Shown in pieces: positions 13,800 to 23,394 of a stretch of 64,000 nt of DNA. Both the position numbers and the translations under genes were made by a program. Source of the DNA: Epiperipatus broadwayi (Eukaryota; Onychophora; Udeonychophora; Euonychophora; Peripatidae); contig JAQFVV010000018.1 in NCBI GenBank assembly GCA_028023455.1, forward strand, positions 4,181,800-4,245,799, written 5' to 3'. Under the pieces are notes generated by a model. That model did not search any database, was not told the origin of the DNA, and saw only the letters and a program-made list of their open reading frames with translations. The number at the start of each line of letters is the position of its first letter. Position 1 is the first letter of the stretch.

Positions 13800-13870
13800 A
13801 AGGTGATAATTGATTCAGGAGCACAAGAAGATATTATATCTAGCTCTATTACCACTATACTAAAATTATG
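13800..13870 (+). pseudogene. Possible retropepsin-like relic (DSGA motif)
   Basis: One frame reads VIIDSGAQEDIISSSI before a stop. Retroviral-type aspartic proteases of LTR retrotransposons have hydrophobic-hydrophobic-DSGA followed by a short FIS/IIS segment, which is what is seen. No second protease strand, RT or integrase could be found nearby. At about 20 residues the match may be chance. Confidence 0.3.
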
Positions 13871-14060
13871 AACATAGGAAACTAAATATATTTTGTTAAG
13901 ATAGATAAGCTAAACATGCACAAATATAACTTATCTCCTTACAGAATTATTAATTTAAGTAATGAAAGGTCAATATCCTCTATGGAAAAAATATATTATT
14001 AAATTAAATATATATATATAATGAGTTATTTATTTATATAGCACCATGTTTTTAAACTGT

Positions 14061-14389
14061 AATAATAATTAGAGATCACTCCACTATACATGTGCTTTAT
14101 ATTTTAAACACTCAATGAATACTCTCATTTCCAAACCCAAGATAAAGTCTTTTGAAAAGATAAAAATAATCACTCTATCTTTTTAACCTAAGCAAATATG
14201 TATAGGCAAATCTTCACGCTCTCATTTCCAAATGCTTAAGATTTGCTTATACATATACGTTGAGGTTAAAAAGATAGAATTATTCATTTAACTTTTCAAA
14301 AGATGTTATTTGGTGTTTGGAAAGGTGACTATTCATTAAGTGTTTAAATAATAAATTGCATGTGTAGTGGAGTGATATCTATTATTATT
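14061..14389. mobile_element. Long-hairpin MITE, about 330 bp
   Basis: The left half (from AATAATAATTAGAGATCACTCC) and the right half are inverted copies along about 150 bp. Matched blocks include TATCTTTTTAACCT, CTTTTGAAAAG and GCAAATCTT near the centre. There is only a short loop around CACGCTCTCATTTCC. There is no ORF. This is the form of a snap-back non-autonomous DNA transposon. Arms differ at perhaps one base in six, so it is not young. Confidence 0.8.
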
Positions 14390-15955
14390 AAAATAAATAT
14401 ATGTCATAATATGAAAAAATTGACCATTGTTTAAAATAATCCATAACTCTGTAGTTTTCAATAAATATCTCTTAAATTTGTAAAATAGTTTTCATTTTTT
14501 CAAAAAAGAAAAACTATTTTTAGATATTCTTGGCTTTAAATTATATAAAGCAAATCAATCTACAGAAAACATATTTATTTACATTCAGATTATATCATAA
14601 TAGATACTAAATTCAGGAATATAGTATTCTCCCACCTGTTAGTTCAAAAAAATTATGGCCTTATTTGAATACTGTCAAAATTATTTGTTTCTATCTTTTC
14701 AGGCTGTTTATTGGTAAGATGAGTTAAAAGTTGTAAGAAGAATCAAAATTATAAAGCTAGTAATTTTAAAAGAGAAGTACACTTAAAGTTGTTGTTTAAT
14801 GGATATCATTAACTTGAAAAAATGTAAGGCTTTTCAGGATAGTAATCTTTTAATTTTTTTGATGGGTCAGTTATAGAATTCAATTTATATCAGTTTATAT
14901 AGAAATTTTTTAAAAAATAAAGATCATTGAGTAAAACCTATATTTTCAATAAATTGCCTTTTTTAAGCATTTGAAAAAGATGGAAACTTATATTAAAATT
15001 GTACTTATCTAAGGAATATTATAATGTATATTTTCATGATTAAAACATGAATTATAAAATCTTTTGATCATATCATATATCAGTCCTTTTCATTAAAAAA
15101 TTCTATCCAGTAGTTAAAGAATCTTGTTTAAAGAACCCTCATTCACAAATGCATCATGATACTATAGCCTTCTTAAAAATAAATGAGATTTCATGTAAAT
15201 GTTAGCAGCTTAACTTTAGGCTGGATTCTTTGACATCTAAAGAGAATTTTTGATTGTGAAAGACTAATATACAGACTGTTCCAAAAATGTTTTTAATTTT
15301 ATTCAGTACTAAGTTATAAGCTTTACTAAGTATTATAAAATTCAGTTAATTTATAACAATTACATAATTTATCTATAAGAACTTCTGAATTTTGCTAAAT
15401 AATAATAATTATAATAATAATATATTTCATCATTCGTTTCAAGTTGCTCACATCTCCCCAAAGTAAAATTATGATATACTAAAGAACTAGTGAATATAAT
15501 TTCAGAACTCATTTATTCATCATGCAAAGATAATGTTTATCTAAAAGAATAAGATCTTTATAAGAGTTACAAAAATTAAAAAGTTAAATTAAAATAGGTT
15601 CAAGGCTAAATATTTTTGCCACATTTTGATTTTTTTCAGTATTAGTGTTATAATTTTATAATCACAAAAAATATTTTTGTTCTTAATATACATGAGATAG
15701 CTGGACATTAAAAACAAGTTAAAGTGATTTTTATTATTTATTTTATTCTGTATTATTAATTTGCTTTTATTATTTAATGTTTGATTAATTTTTAGTGATT
15801 TTAAAAGCGTCTTAATTGTTTAATATTTTCATTTATCCTGTTTAATGAATAGTTTTAGTAAGAAATGATTAACATATTTTTAATACATGGCTAACTGAAG
15901 TTTATTTAATTTATATATATATATATATGTTAAAACGAAGATTTGCACGGGTTAA
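14390..15955. other. AT-rich, nothing recognised
   Basis: No ORF of note, no repeat arms and no relic with a recognisable motif. A (TA)n tract at about 15912-15929 abuts the PLE-1 end. Confidence 0.5.
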
Positions 15956-15956
15956 A

Positions 15957-16160
15957 TATATAAAATACATATTTTGCGGGTTCATCCGTGTTAAAAACTT
16001 TTAATATCAATATACTGACGTTTCGACTTGGTCACACAAGCCATCCACAGAGTTATAAAAAGGTAGAAAGACGGTTGTAGAGGCGCTACAATCACTGGTT
16101 TGAATAAAACATTAAAAATCCCACCAATAGCAAAAATGTTAAATTTAAGAATGTTTTTTA
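15957..16160. repeat. PLE-1 terminal inverted repeat, left arm
   Basis: It is nearly identical to the complement of 17227-17430, differing at one or two visible bases (for example GGTTCATCC against GGTTAATCC). It encodes the C-terminal tail of the GIY-YIG frame on the minus strand. It contains a helix GACTTGG..CAAGCC next to GTTTCG, a possible decayed hammerhead core. Confidence 0.92.
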
Positions 16161-16932
16161 AAGAAATCTTTCCAAATAGGAGGAAGTTTGCACGTATCAT
16201 CTCGCTTATTGATACAATCTGGCCTTTTAAGTATCTCAATGGCTTCTCTGATTTTGCATTGGTAGAGATTATCACATCTGGATATGATCCTGGTACTAGA
16301 AAATCTATTTTATGACCTGAATCTATAGTATGGAGTGAGAGTGCTGCTGATGATGAGTGTTGTTTAACTGCATTAGCATGCTCATCTCTCCTAACACTGA
16401 TGCGACGATTACTCATACCTATGTAAGAAGCTTTACAATTTTTACATGAGATTTGATAGACACCATGAGATTCAAGAGGGATTGAATCTTTAGGCTTGGT
16501 TATTATATTGCTGATCTTTTGATGAGCAGAAAATGCTGTATCTATATTATAGCGTTTTAATATACGTCCGATACTGTCTGTAGTTCCTTTTACATACGGA
16601 ACACAAATCCTAATAGCTGACTTATCATCTTTTTGTTTCCTATTTTGTCTATTTTGGGCTTGAAATAAGGCTTTTTTTATAAATTTGTAATTATAACTAT
16701 TTGCTAATAAAACACTATTAATATGATTTATTTCTTCTTTCAGATGTGTGTCATCTGAAAGGTTAATTGCTCTATTTAAAAGAGTTTTGGCTACAGAAAC
16801 TATCTGAGTTGGGTGATGATGAGAATGGAAATGTAAATATCTGTCTGTGTGTGTATCCTTTCTGTAAATAGAAAAAGATAAACTATTTGATGTTCTAGTC
16901 ACCAGAACACCAAATAGTTTATCTTTTTCCAT
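15991..16932 (-). pseudogene. PLE-1 RT thumb and GIY-YIG endonuclease
   Basis: An open frame of 313 codons. Residues 1-20 (FGVLVTRTSN) continue the RT after motif D, replacing the usual LxFLDVLV-type segment. Residues 25-150 are the thumb/linker. The GIY-YIG domain has GVYQISCKNC (157-166), SYIGMSNRRISVRRDEH (169-185) and the LHTIDSGHKIDF segment (200-211) typical of PLE nucleases. The last 50 or so residues run into the terminal inverted repeat and may not belong to the ancestral protein. The frame overlaps the end of the RT frame by 14 bases, so a single frameshift at about 16920-16930 separates what was one protein. The initiator Met is simply the first in frame. Confidence 0.88.
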
Positions 16933-17287
16933 CAGACTCTGTCTCCATTGTAAATTTAATATGAGGATGCATATTATTTAAATGTAAGAAAAAATCATCT
17001 AATGTATTTTTTCCATGTTGCCATATGACAAAAGTGTCATCTATGTATCTGAGCCAAATGAGAGGTTTTAAAGATGATGATTCTAAAGCACGAGTTTCTA
17101 TATATTCCATGAATAAATCAGCTATTACTCCTGAGATAGGTGAGCCCATAGGAGTACCAAAAACTTGTCTGTAATGCTGTCCATTGTATACAAAATATGT
17201 ATTTAAGAGACAATGTTTAATCAAAGTAAAAAACATTCTTAAATTTAACATTTTTGCTATTGGTGGGATTTTTAATGTTTTATTCAA
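16919..17287 (-). pseudogene. PLE-1 reverse transcriptase, palm part
   Basis: 122 codons. Residues 1-20 come from the terminal inverted repeat. From residue 21 the RT reads YNGQHYRQVFGTPMGSPISG (motif B region; GTPMGSPIS at 44-52), then an amphipathic helix EYIETRALES, then the catalytic motif LRYIDDTFVIW with the two aspartates (79-89), and a KFTMETE end where the frame is lost. PLE RTs are related to telomerase RTs and polymerise cDNA at the nicked target. Motif A and the fingers are absent because the copy is 5'-truncated, so it cannot be active. Confidence 0.9.
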
Positions 17288-17430
17288 ACCAGTGATTGTA
17301 GCGCCTCTACAACCGTCTTTCTACCTTTTTATAACTCTGTGGATGGCTTGTGTGACCAAGTCGAAACGTCAGTATATTGATATTAAAAGTTTTTAACACG
17401 GATTAACCCGCAAAATATGTATTTTATATA
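17227..17430. repeat. PLE-1 terminal inverted repeat, right arm
   Basis: The complement of the left arm. On the plus strand it reads CTGTGGAT, then GGCTTG-TGTGAC-CAAGTC, then GAAAC. That is a hammerhead-like order (core strand, helix II, GAAA), but core position 6 is U instead of A and no convincing helix III follows. The RT frame starts inside this arm. Confidence 0.92.
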
Positions 17431-18345
17431 TATATTATTTTATGAAATTAAAATCTAGAATAGGCTTGTTGAATTTAAAGTATTTTTAGTTAATTAATTA
17501 AAAATTAGAGTTGAACAACAGTGTTTGAAAAAATTAAATAAATTGATGAGTAATCCTTCATAAAATTATAAACTACATATCAACAATAACTGTTTTTTTT
17601 ATTATATGTGCATCACCATTAGTTATTTTTGGCTTTTATCCTCCATCTATACTCTGTAAATACTCATTTTTGTTCCAATCAAATGGCTATGGTATCACTA
17701 TTTGAAAAAGTATTCGTATAACAAAACAACAATTTGTTAAAATGTTAGCATTTAAAATGAAGAGCAACAAAAGGGAAAACTTCAGAAGTTATAAAATCAT
17801 CACATATGCCTAATAAAAATATTGATTGATTATATACAAAAATAGAAATAAATGTTTAAGTCAGGCAAAGTCAATAGTAAAAACCACAACCTTACTTGTA
17901 TCTATCACTTATATAAATGTTTTAAAAATTAAAATATGTCAGACTATATCCAACTATTACCATATTTCTAATTATTTACATGGAAATAGCATTTGTTTAC
18001 ATCACAATAAATTTATGAAAATATTTAATCTAATATATAAAACTCTCTAGGCTAGATTAATTATTGTTTACAAGATGTCAAAAAATGTAAATCTTTAATT
18101 CTCATGCTTGCTTTAAATCTATATAATAACTCAAGGTTAGAAAAAAAGATCTACCATTTCTAAATAAACTCAAGACAAAATTATATATTATTGAGTATTA
18201 GAACCAAAAGTTATTTTGTTTTAAGGGTTTCACTGCTAATTAATAGGTTTACTAGCATTATTACTATTAAATATATACATGGCAATAGTCCCACATTTTG
18301 CTTTATTTATATCATATTAAATCCATGAAAATATTTAATATATAT
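17431..18345. other. AT-rich spacer, nothing recognised
   Basis: The frame at 17826-18050 has no family resemblance. The ACATGG...AAAATATTTAATMTA stretches near 17980-18045 and 18280-18340 are loosely alike and may be a local duplication. Confidence 0.4.
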
Positions 18346-18364
18346 TGTAACAGTCAGAAAACGT

Positions 18365-18604
18365 GTGACTCGTAAACATAGTGCAGAATTCGACCACCAC
18401 ACAGAACAGCAGCACCATCGAGGTAGCGAAGCCACCCATGTTACTGAGTTCGAACATAGTTTATCGGTTCCACAATACAATCCACGAAACAACGCATCTG
18501 ATGCAACATTAGTAAATATTTCCTTAGGCACGGTGGTCAGGGATATGCAAGAGATTCATGATTTTATTCTCGAGTTAGCCAATAATCAAACTAATATTAA
18601 TTAA
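18365..18604 (+). CDS. Hypothetical protein in element C, 79 codons
   Basis: The frame starts 19 bases after the TGTAACAG end and has balanced composition unlike the AT-driven chance ORFs around it. It is rich in H, E and T in the first half (HHTEQQHHRG). The second half, LVNISLGTVVRDMQEIHDFI, looks like an amphipathic helix. There is no signal peptide, membrane segment or known motif. It may be a short leader or exon of a longer protein. The function is unknown. A reverse-strand frame over the same bases (18307-18531) is probably its shadow. Confidence 0.35.
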   Translation: MTRKHSAEFDHHTEQQHHRGSEATHVTEFEHSLSVPQYNPRNNASDATLVNISLGTVVRDMQEIHDFILELANNQTNIN

Positions 18605-19151
18605 ACATTCATATTTACATAATCGAGGAAATATTATATAGAATGGGTATCGAATAAATGAAACGTAACTGCAGACGTATAGTTTAAAATTATTTATTAA
18701 TACATTTTAATAAAACAATCATTTACTAATAATATTTTATGGATTCAAAGCTTCAGTAGCGGGATTTGTGACATGATTATATTTTAAAGAATACATTTAT
18801 TTATTTAGACATTACTTTACATTGAGGACTTCAGTAGCGGTATTTCCGATACTGTAATGTTTACAAAGGGAATTCACTTATTTGAAGGCTTAATCTAGCT
18901 ACCTAAAATTCTCGAGTAAGTATTTCTAATACATGCCTTGGGAAATTTATACCTTTGCAATGCAAGAGTCTAAAGTAAGATTTAAGAGTAGTGGCAGACA
19001 TATATTTATTTAATTAAAATATTTATTTTATGACTAAGGGCAAACATTTATTTGAGAGTGAATTACGAAGATAATGCAGAGGCGGAGTGATATATAGAAT
19101 AATAGAATTGAGTAAAGGAACACGTGGTACGCTTTAGAAAGGCAATATGGA

Positions 19152-19448
19152 ATGGCAGTATATCGAAACTGCAATGCCGCGAATGGGTTTATAAGAATGT
19201 CGAGCTGGTCTCTGCCTCAGCCCAACGAAGTAAGGTGTCACATAAGCATAACCAGGGACAAGCGGTCCATGTCGCAGTTTGCCGTCTGGCTGCATGACAT
19301 TGTCAAATCCTACGGGAGCACCCATTATGCCCACTTGTGTAGGATGACTGGGGTTAATTTCAACCCTGAAGAATCCGGAAATTTCACGGTGGAATGGGTC
19401 ATCGCGTCTCTAAAATGTAACACATGTATACTGTATAAACGATTATGA
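19152..19448 (+). CDS. Hypothetical protein in element C, 98 codons
   Basis: Codon use and amino-acid mix (W, C, H, P, R all present) suggest once-coding sequence. The segment QFAVWLHDIVKSYGSTHYAH is followed by VNFNPEESGNFTVEWVIASL. I cannot assign a domain. No membrane segment or signal peptide is apparent. The overlapping antisense frame (19134-19334) is likely a shadow. It could be an exon, since no clear poly-A signal or partner frame is adjacent. Confidence reflects its coding look only. Confidence 0.4.
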   Translation: MAVYRNCNAANGFIRMSSWSLPQPNEVRCHISITRDKRSMSQFAVWLHDIVKSYGSTHYAHLCRMTGVNFNPEESGNFTVEWVIASLKCNTCILYKRL

Positions 19449-19651
19449 TGAGATTTAAATAGATTTCTAATTCGGCCCTACATTATCAACATTTACTAAA
19501 GAACTCTGGTGACTCTCAAATAAATGTAATTTTCTAGAATTATTCATTAAGATTTAATAAATACAAAACCTATATAAACTGGGAGTTATTACAACTAATA
19601 TGCCAGCCATTTGCGAAGTAGTAGACCCTGCATTACAATAAATGATGCACT

Positions 19652-19724
19652 GAATGCGTGTCGATTTATATGAAAGTTAAGTTATTTAGGAAAGTAAATA
19701 TTAATGAAATTTTGACACGCATTC
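19652..19724. repeat. 11-bp perfect stem hairpin in element C
   Basis: GAATGCGTGTC (19652-19662) pairs with GACACGCATTC (19714-19724) across a 51-base AT-rich loop. It is GC-richer than its surroundings and so unlikely to be chance. The role is unknown. Confidence 0.7.
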
Positions 19725-20893
19725 ATTGTTTTAAGCGATCATAGATTTAAACTTTGAAAATTGAGATAATTATGAGCATGCAATAATTAAATAATAACTA
19801 TAGATAGAAATGTAGATTATAGAAATACGCACCCAAGAAAGATAGAGTGAGGTAAGCTAGATTATTAGAGACATTTACACATTACATTAATTATTCAATT
19901 TAGTTATACAAATGGTAGTTTTTTACATTTTACAATTTAGATAAGTAATATGAAGAAGAGCTATAGCATGTTATTAGAGTACTCTAGAGTTTGAACACAG
20001 ACAAGTATCTGTTTTATAAGAAGTTTTCTGATTCCATTAGTTTAGCAGCAAAAAGTTCACGAGTGGCAATTCTTTCTTGTATTTAGATATTTCATTTACT
20101 TTCACAGCAGCAGCAGCTTTCTCATTCATTTCAGGCAGCAGATCTTCATGGTGAATTTATGACAGGCTATGGAAAGTTCGGCATCCGATAGGCCATCTCC
20201 CAATGGAGAATAATTTAGGTGCTTTACTTGGTCATACCTTGGCAGGAACAAATTATTTTTATATTTTTAGAGACTCTCAGTGATTGAGAGCAAAGCTAAA
20301 GTTTAAGTGAATGTCTCCAGCAAGTCTAAGATGGCCTCTTTTTTTATCTTGATCTTTCACATTTTTGTTAAGGTATTTTTAGGTTCTACTTAATCTGCCC
20401 TGAGGATAATCAATGCATTTTGTTGGTTTTAATTAAAGAAAGCTGCCGTTCTATTGTTTACATTTTACATTTACTAATTACATTTTGGGGAATTTTTCTT
20501 TAATTAATCTATTATCTATCACTGACCTATGCTTTTAAATTTCAAAGACAAAAAGGGAACATAAGATTATTTTAACTTTTAATTAAATATTACATCAGAT
20601 TTTTTTAGAATTATTATTAAACGAAATTTAAACAAAGCAATAAATATGAACTTTATAATCCAAAATAAATGATTAAAATTATACAAAATCATATAACTAA
20701 AAGAAATCTAAATTATATTATTTTATCCCTATTTATTGCCTTTAATTTGAGATCGAAATGTGTGCATGTTTATGCTGAATTCTACATATATTTATACATT
20801 TTTAATATTGCTACACATACAATTCGATACCAAAAGATTTAAATTTGGGCGGGATAGACCGGTCAGTAAGAGACGACAGAAAAAGGTGAAACT

Positions 20894-20915
20894 TAAGATT
20901 CGAATACGAATCTTA
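20894..20915. repeat. Terminal hairpin at the right end of element C
   Basis: TAAGATTCG and its complement CGAATCTTA surround an AATA loop, 8 bases inside the element's right end. It might act as a transcript terminator-like fold or be part of the end sequence. Confidence 0.7.
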
Positions 20916-21189
20916 CTGTTTCAATATTAATATTCATATAAAAATGGGATAAATGCAATATTAGGTTTTTAATAATTTTGAATAAATATAATTCTTGATT
21001 GACATTCAAATAATACTAAATAACCTTAAAAAAATTAATATTGAATTATATGTTTAAAATGTATGTATTTTTCTAAAATATGTTGTGATAAGAAATTGGA
21101 AAGAAATAATATATCTGTCTTTGTTATACAATGGGATATTAATTGTTAAGTAAATATATAAATTAACTGTAATGAGAAAATATGAAACT

Positions 21190-21790
21190 ATTACTAAAAC
21201 CAGAGATATCATGAAATGAATAAGAGAGTTCTATACAGAATCATATAACAGAGTAAGAAATCAAAATTAACCTTTATAATTAAAAAATCTTCTGAATCAC
21301 AAAGCACTTTAAATGAAGAGATGAGGCATGCAATTAAATATATGAAAAATAAAAAAATCTCTAAAGAAATACTGAAATTAATATTGCTATCTTAAAAGAA
21401 GCAGATGAAGAAATAAAAAAAAATATTGGTAAAACTATATATCAAATGTCAAATTAATAAAAATCTATCAAATAAATAGAAAAATGCAGTAGTGATATTA
21501 ATATGTATGAAGTATTATAAGAAAGATATTCTATTTTATTCTATCAAATTATTTATTTAAGTAACTATAACTATCTACAATGAACTTTAAATTCAAACCA
21601 ACGTAACTTTTTTCAGTCTTGGAAACCATTTTGAATTTTAAAAAATATAATGGACATAACTAATGTTTTCAATTTAAATACATTAAATGTAGAACTATAG
21701 ATATTATTAGAAAGAGCAAATATGAAGGAATGTTTATAAAACTGAAAAAAATATAGTTATTCCCTTAAAACATTTAAAAAAAAAAAGATT
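21190..21790 (+). pseudogene. Decayed RTE-type LINE reverse transcriptase, N-terminal part
   Basis: Interrupted frames show EFYTESYNR near 21220, then EEMRHAIKYMKNKKISKE near 21320, ADEEIKKNIGKTIYQMSN near 21400 and ELxILLERANMKE near 21690. These follow the order of RTE-clade RT fingers: FY..LY, EV..AI..MK..KA, then a helix, then NQLIE. Several stops and shifts are present. The same clade appears at 32375-33225 and 36095-36330. The family assignment rests on pattern order, not on a long match. Confidence 0.5.
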
Positions 21791-22149
21791 TATACACTTT
21801 TAAAAATGCTTATTTTTACATAGGTTTACAAATTTAAAATTTTGAGAGTTAAATGTTAAAATCACACTTGTATAGATAGCTTCTTCACATTTGTCATAAA
21901 ATTATGAAAAAATAATATATAACATGACTTATCTGAGATAATTCTTTATTATAAAACATTGAAATATGTTTTTTCTTGTGATTCCATGTTTACTAGCTGT
22001 CCCAGATCTTGTACTTTCATGCAAGTATTTGCTGGAAATAATGTTTCTTTATAATAAAAAAAAATATTTAACAATAAGTATTGTATATCAAATATCATGA
22101 AAAAAGAATTTTATTGAATTATAATTTATTAAAATAAAATTAATTTTAC

Positions 22150-22193
22150 AGTACTTGCAATATATATATATATATATATATATATTGCAAGTA

Positions 22194-22195
<2 letters not shown>
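22150..22195. repeat. Perfect palindrome with a (TA)n centre
   Basis: CAGTACTTGCAA (22150-22160) and its complement enclose about 22 bases of TA. A second uninterrupted (TA)n follows to 22233 and abuts the 3' end of the minus-strand PLE-2 copy. Confidence 0.9.
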
Positions 22196-22236
<41 letters not shown>

Positions 22237-22289
22237 CAAAACAATCCAATAATTAATACAGTAAAAATTTTAAAAACAAATATATACCA

Positions 22290-22348
22290 CAATTTAATAG
22301 AAGTACTTTCAACTATCTATGTAGTTGTTATCAACTAGATTCAAATTG
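22290..22348 (-). ncRNA. Hammerhead-like RNA in the PLE-2 3' region (minus copy)
   Basis: On the minus strand, helix I is TAG/CTA plus a distal CAATTT/AAATTG, separated by a GAATC/TT internal loop. The core strand is TTGATAA. Helix II is CAACTA (or AACTA) with TAGTT(G) around a CATAGA loop. Then come GAAA, a very short helix III from AGTACT, and T as the cleavage-site base. An internal loop in helix I facing loop II is usual for natural type I hammerheads. Core bases U3 and A8 replace the normal C3 and G8. Confidence 0.6.
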
Positions 22349-22397
22349 TATTACAAAAAACCATTACAAATGTAAACAAAAAGAAATACATCATACA

Positions 22398-23346
22398 TCA
22401 ATTTTCCCACAATTCATTAATTTTTATATTGGCAGCCTGTCTATTTATCAAATGTTGCTTTTCACTTTTTATTAACATAGCTTCTTTAATTTTACATTTA
22501 TTATTATTTCTTTCAATACACAAAATCTTAACTTTATTAAAATCAAAACCATAATTACATGTTACATTATTATCAAAAAATACTAAAGGTGAAGCAGCAT
22601 CATTTCTAACATTCTCTTGTCTTGATTTTTGTACTCGTTTATATAACAACAAATGCTCCTTTGACCTTTTCTCCAATGTACATTGAGATTCATCTATATA
22701 TGCCTTTTCACAAACACACAGCCATTTATATATAGCACAACTTTGATTTAAAATACTACATCTATTTTTTGAATTATTTATCAATCTATTTAAATTAGGA
22801 GTAGTATAAAATGCGACTCAACATATATTTTTATATATCTGTTTTATAAATTTCACTTGTTCATTACAAATAAATGGTATTGATATCCAAATATATTTCA
22901 TTTTTTTAATATCTATAGCACTTAAAATATTACTATTATTATTAAACTTAGTAACAATATTATAAATTAATTTATGATCATATCCAATATTTAATAAATC
23001 CATAGTAAATACATTTGTTACTTATTTTATCAGAACTATAGTTACATAACTTATTATTCCTAACTAAAAATGATTTTACACTGGATAATTTATGTACTAT
23101 TGACACATTTGAATACCAAGGAATATATCCTCTTTTTTAGTATCTTTTATTACCATACAATAATTTAATTTATTTTTATTACGAGTAACTTTAATATCTA
23201 AATATTGAATTGACATTTTTTCTTCAAAAGATTTACTCCATTTTAAATCTTCTAAACTATTTAATTTATTAAATAACAAATTTATGACATCTAAACTTCC
23301 ACAAACAAAAACATCATCAACATATCTGTAATAAATTTTAATGCCT
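22398..23346 (-). pseudogene. PLE-2 minus copy: RT C-terminus and GIY-YIG endonuclease
   Basis: From right to left it carries RYVDDVFVCGSLD (RT catalytic motif C, about 23335-23290), KWSKSFEEKMSIQYLDIKVT (motifs D/E), DLLNIGYDHKLIYNIVTKF, and WISIPFICNEQVKFIKQIY. The GIY-YIG domain is CAIYKWLCVCEKAYIDES...RSKEH, with the usual YIGES altered to YIDES, and the end is INRQAANIKINELWEN. Frameshifts and stops at about 22800-22820 and 23100 break it. The copy stops abruptly just upstream of motif C (about 23346), so it is 5'-truncated. The Gly-to-Asp change in the YIG triad would itself harm the nuclease. Confidence 0.85.
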
Positions 23347-23394
23347 TACATATTATCATCTTTATACATCTGCTGCAATTTATCCTAGAATTTT

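Larger units (their letters stand above)
15957..17430 (-). mobile_element. PLE-1, 5'-truncated Penelope-like element with inverted terminal repeats
   Basis: The element reads right to left: the C-terminal part of a reverse transcriptase (17287-16919), then a GIY-YIG endonuclease (16932-15991), bounded by inverted repeats of about 204 bp (15957-16160 and 17227-17430). PLEs are retroelements that use a GIY-YIG nuclease for target priming, and they often have terminal repeats in direct or inverted order. The RT fingers are missing, so this copy is non-autonomous. Both outer ends touch TA-rich sequence. Preservation is good: one frame change between RT and GIY-YIG, otherwise open. Confidence 0.9.
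18346..20923 (+). mobile_element. Element C: unknown 2.6-kb insertion, TGTAACAGT...ACTGTTTCA
   Basis: A block with clearly less A+T than its surroundings. It begins TGTAACAGTCAGA and ends in the near complement (TCTTACTGTTTCA), giving an imperfect inverted end of 11/13 bases. Both sides are flanked by ATAT. TG...CA ends with a short duplication would fit an LTR (2.6 kb would be a long solo LTR), and a short-TIR DNA transposon fits equally. It has two protein-like frames (18365-18604, 19152-19448), a paired GCTTCAGTAGCGG / ACTTCAGTAGCGG motif near 18750 and 18830, and two strong hairpins. I do not recognise the family. Confidence 0.5.

Noticed and set aside
16100-16315. Plus-strand ORFs in PLE-1 (also 17184-17396)
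   Set aside because: Mirror readings through the inverted repeats; the element codes on the minus strand.
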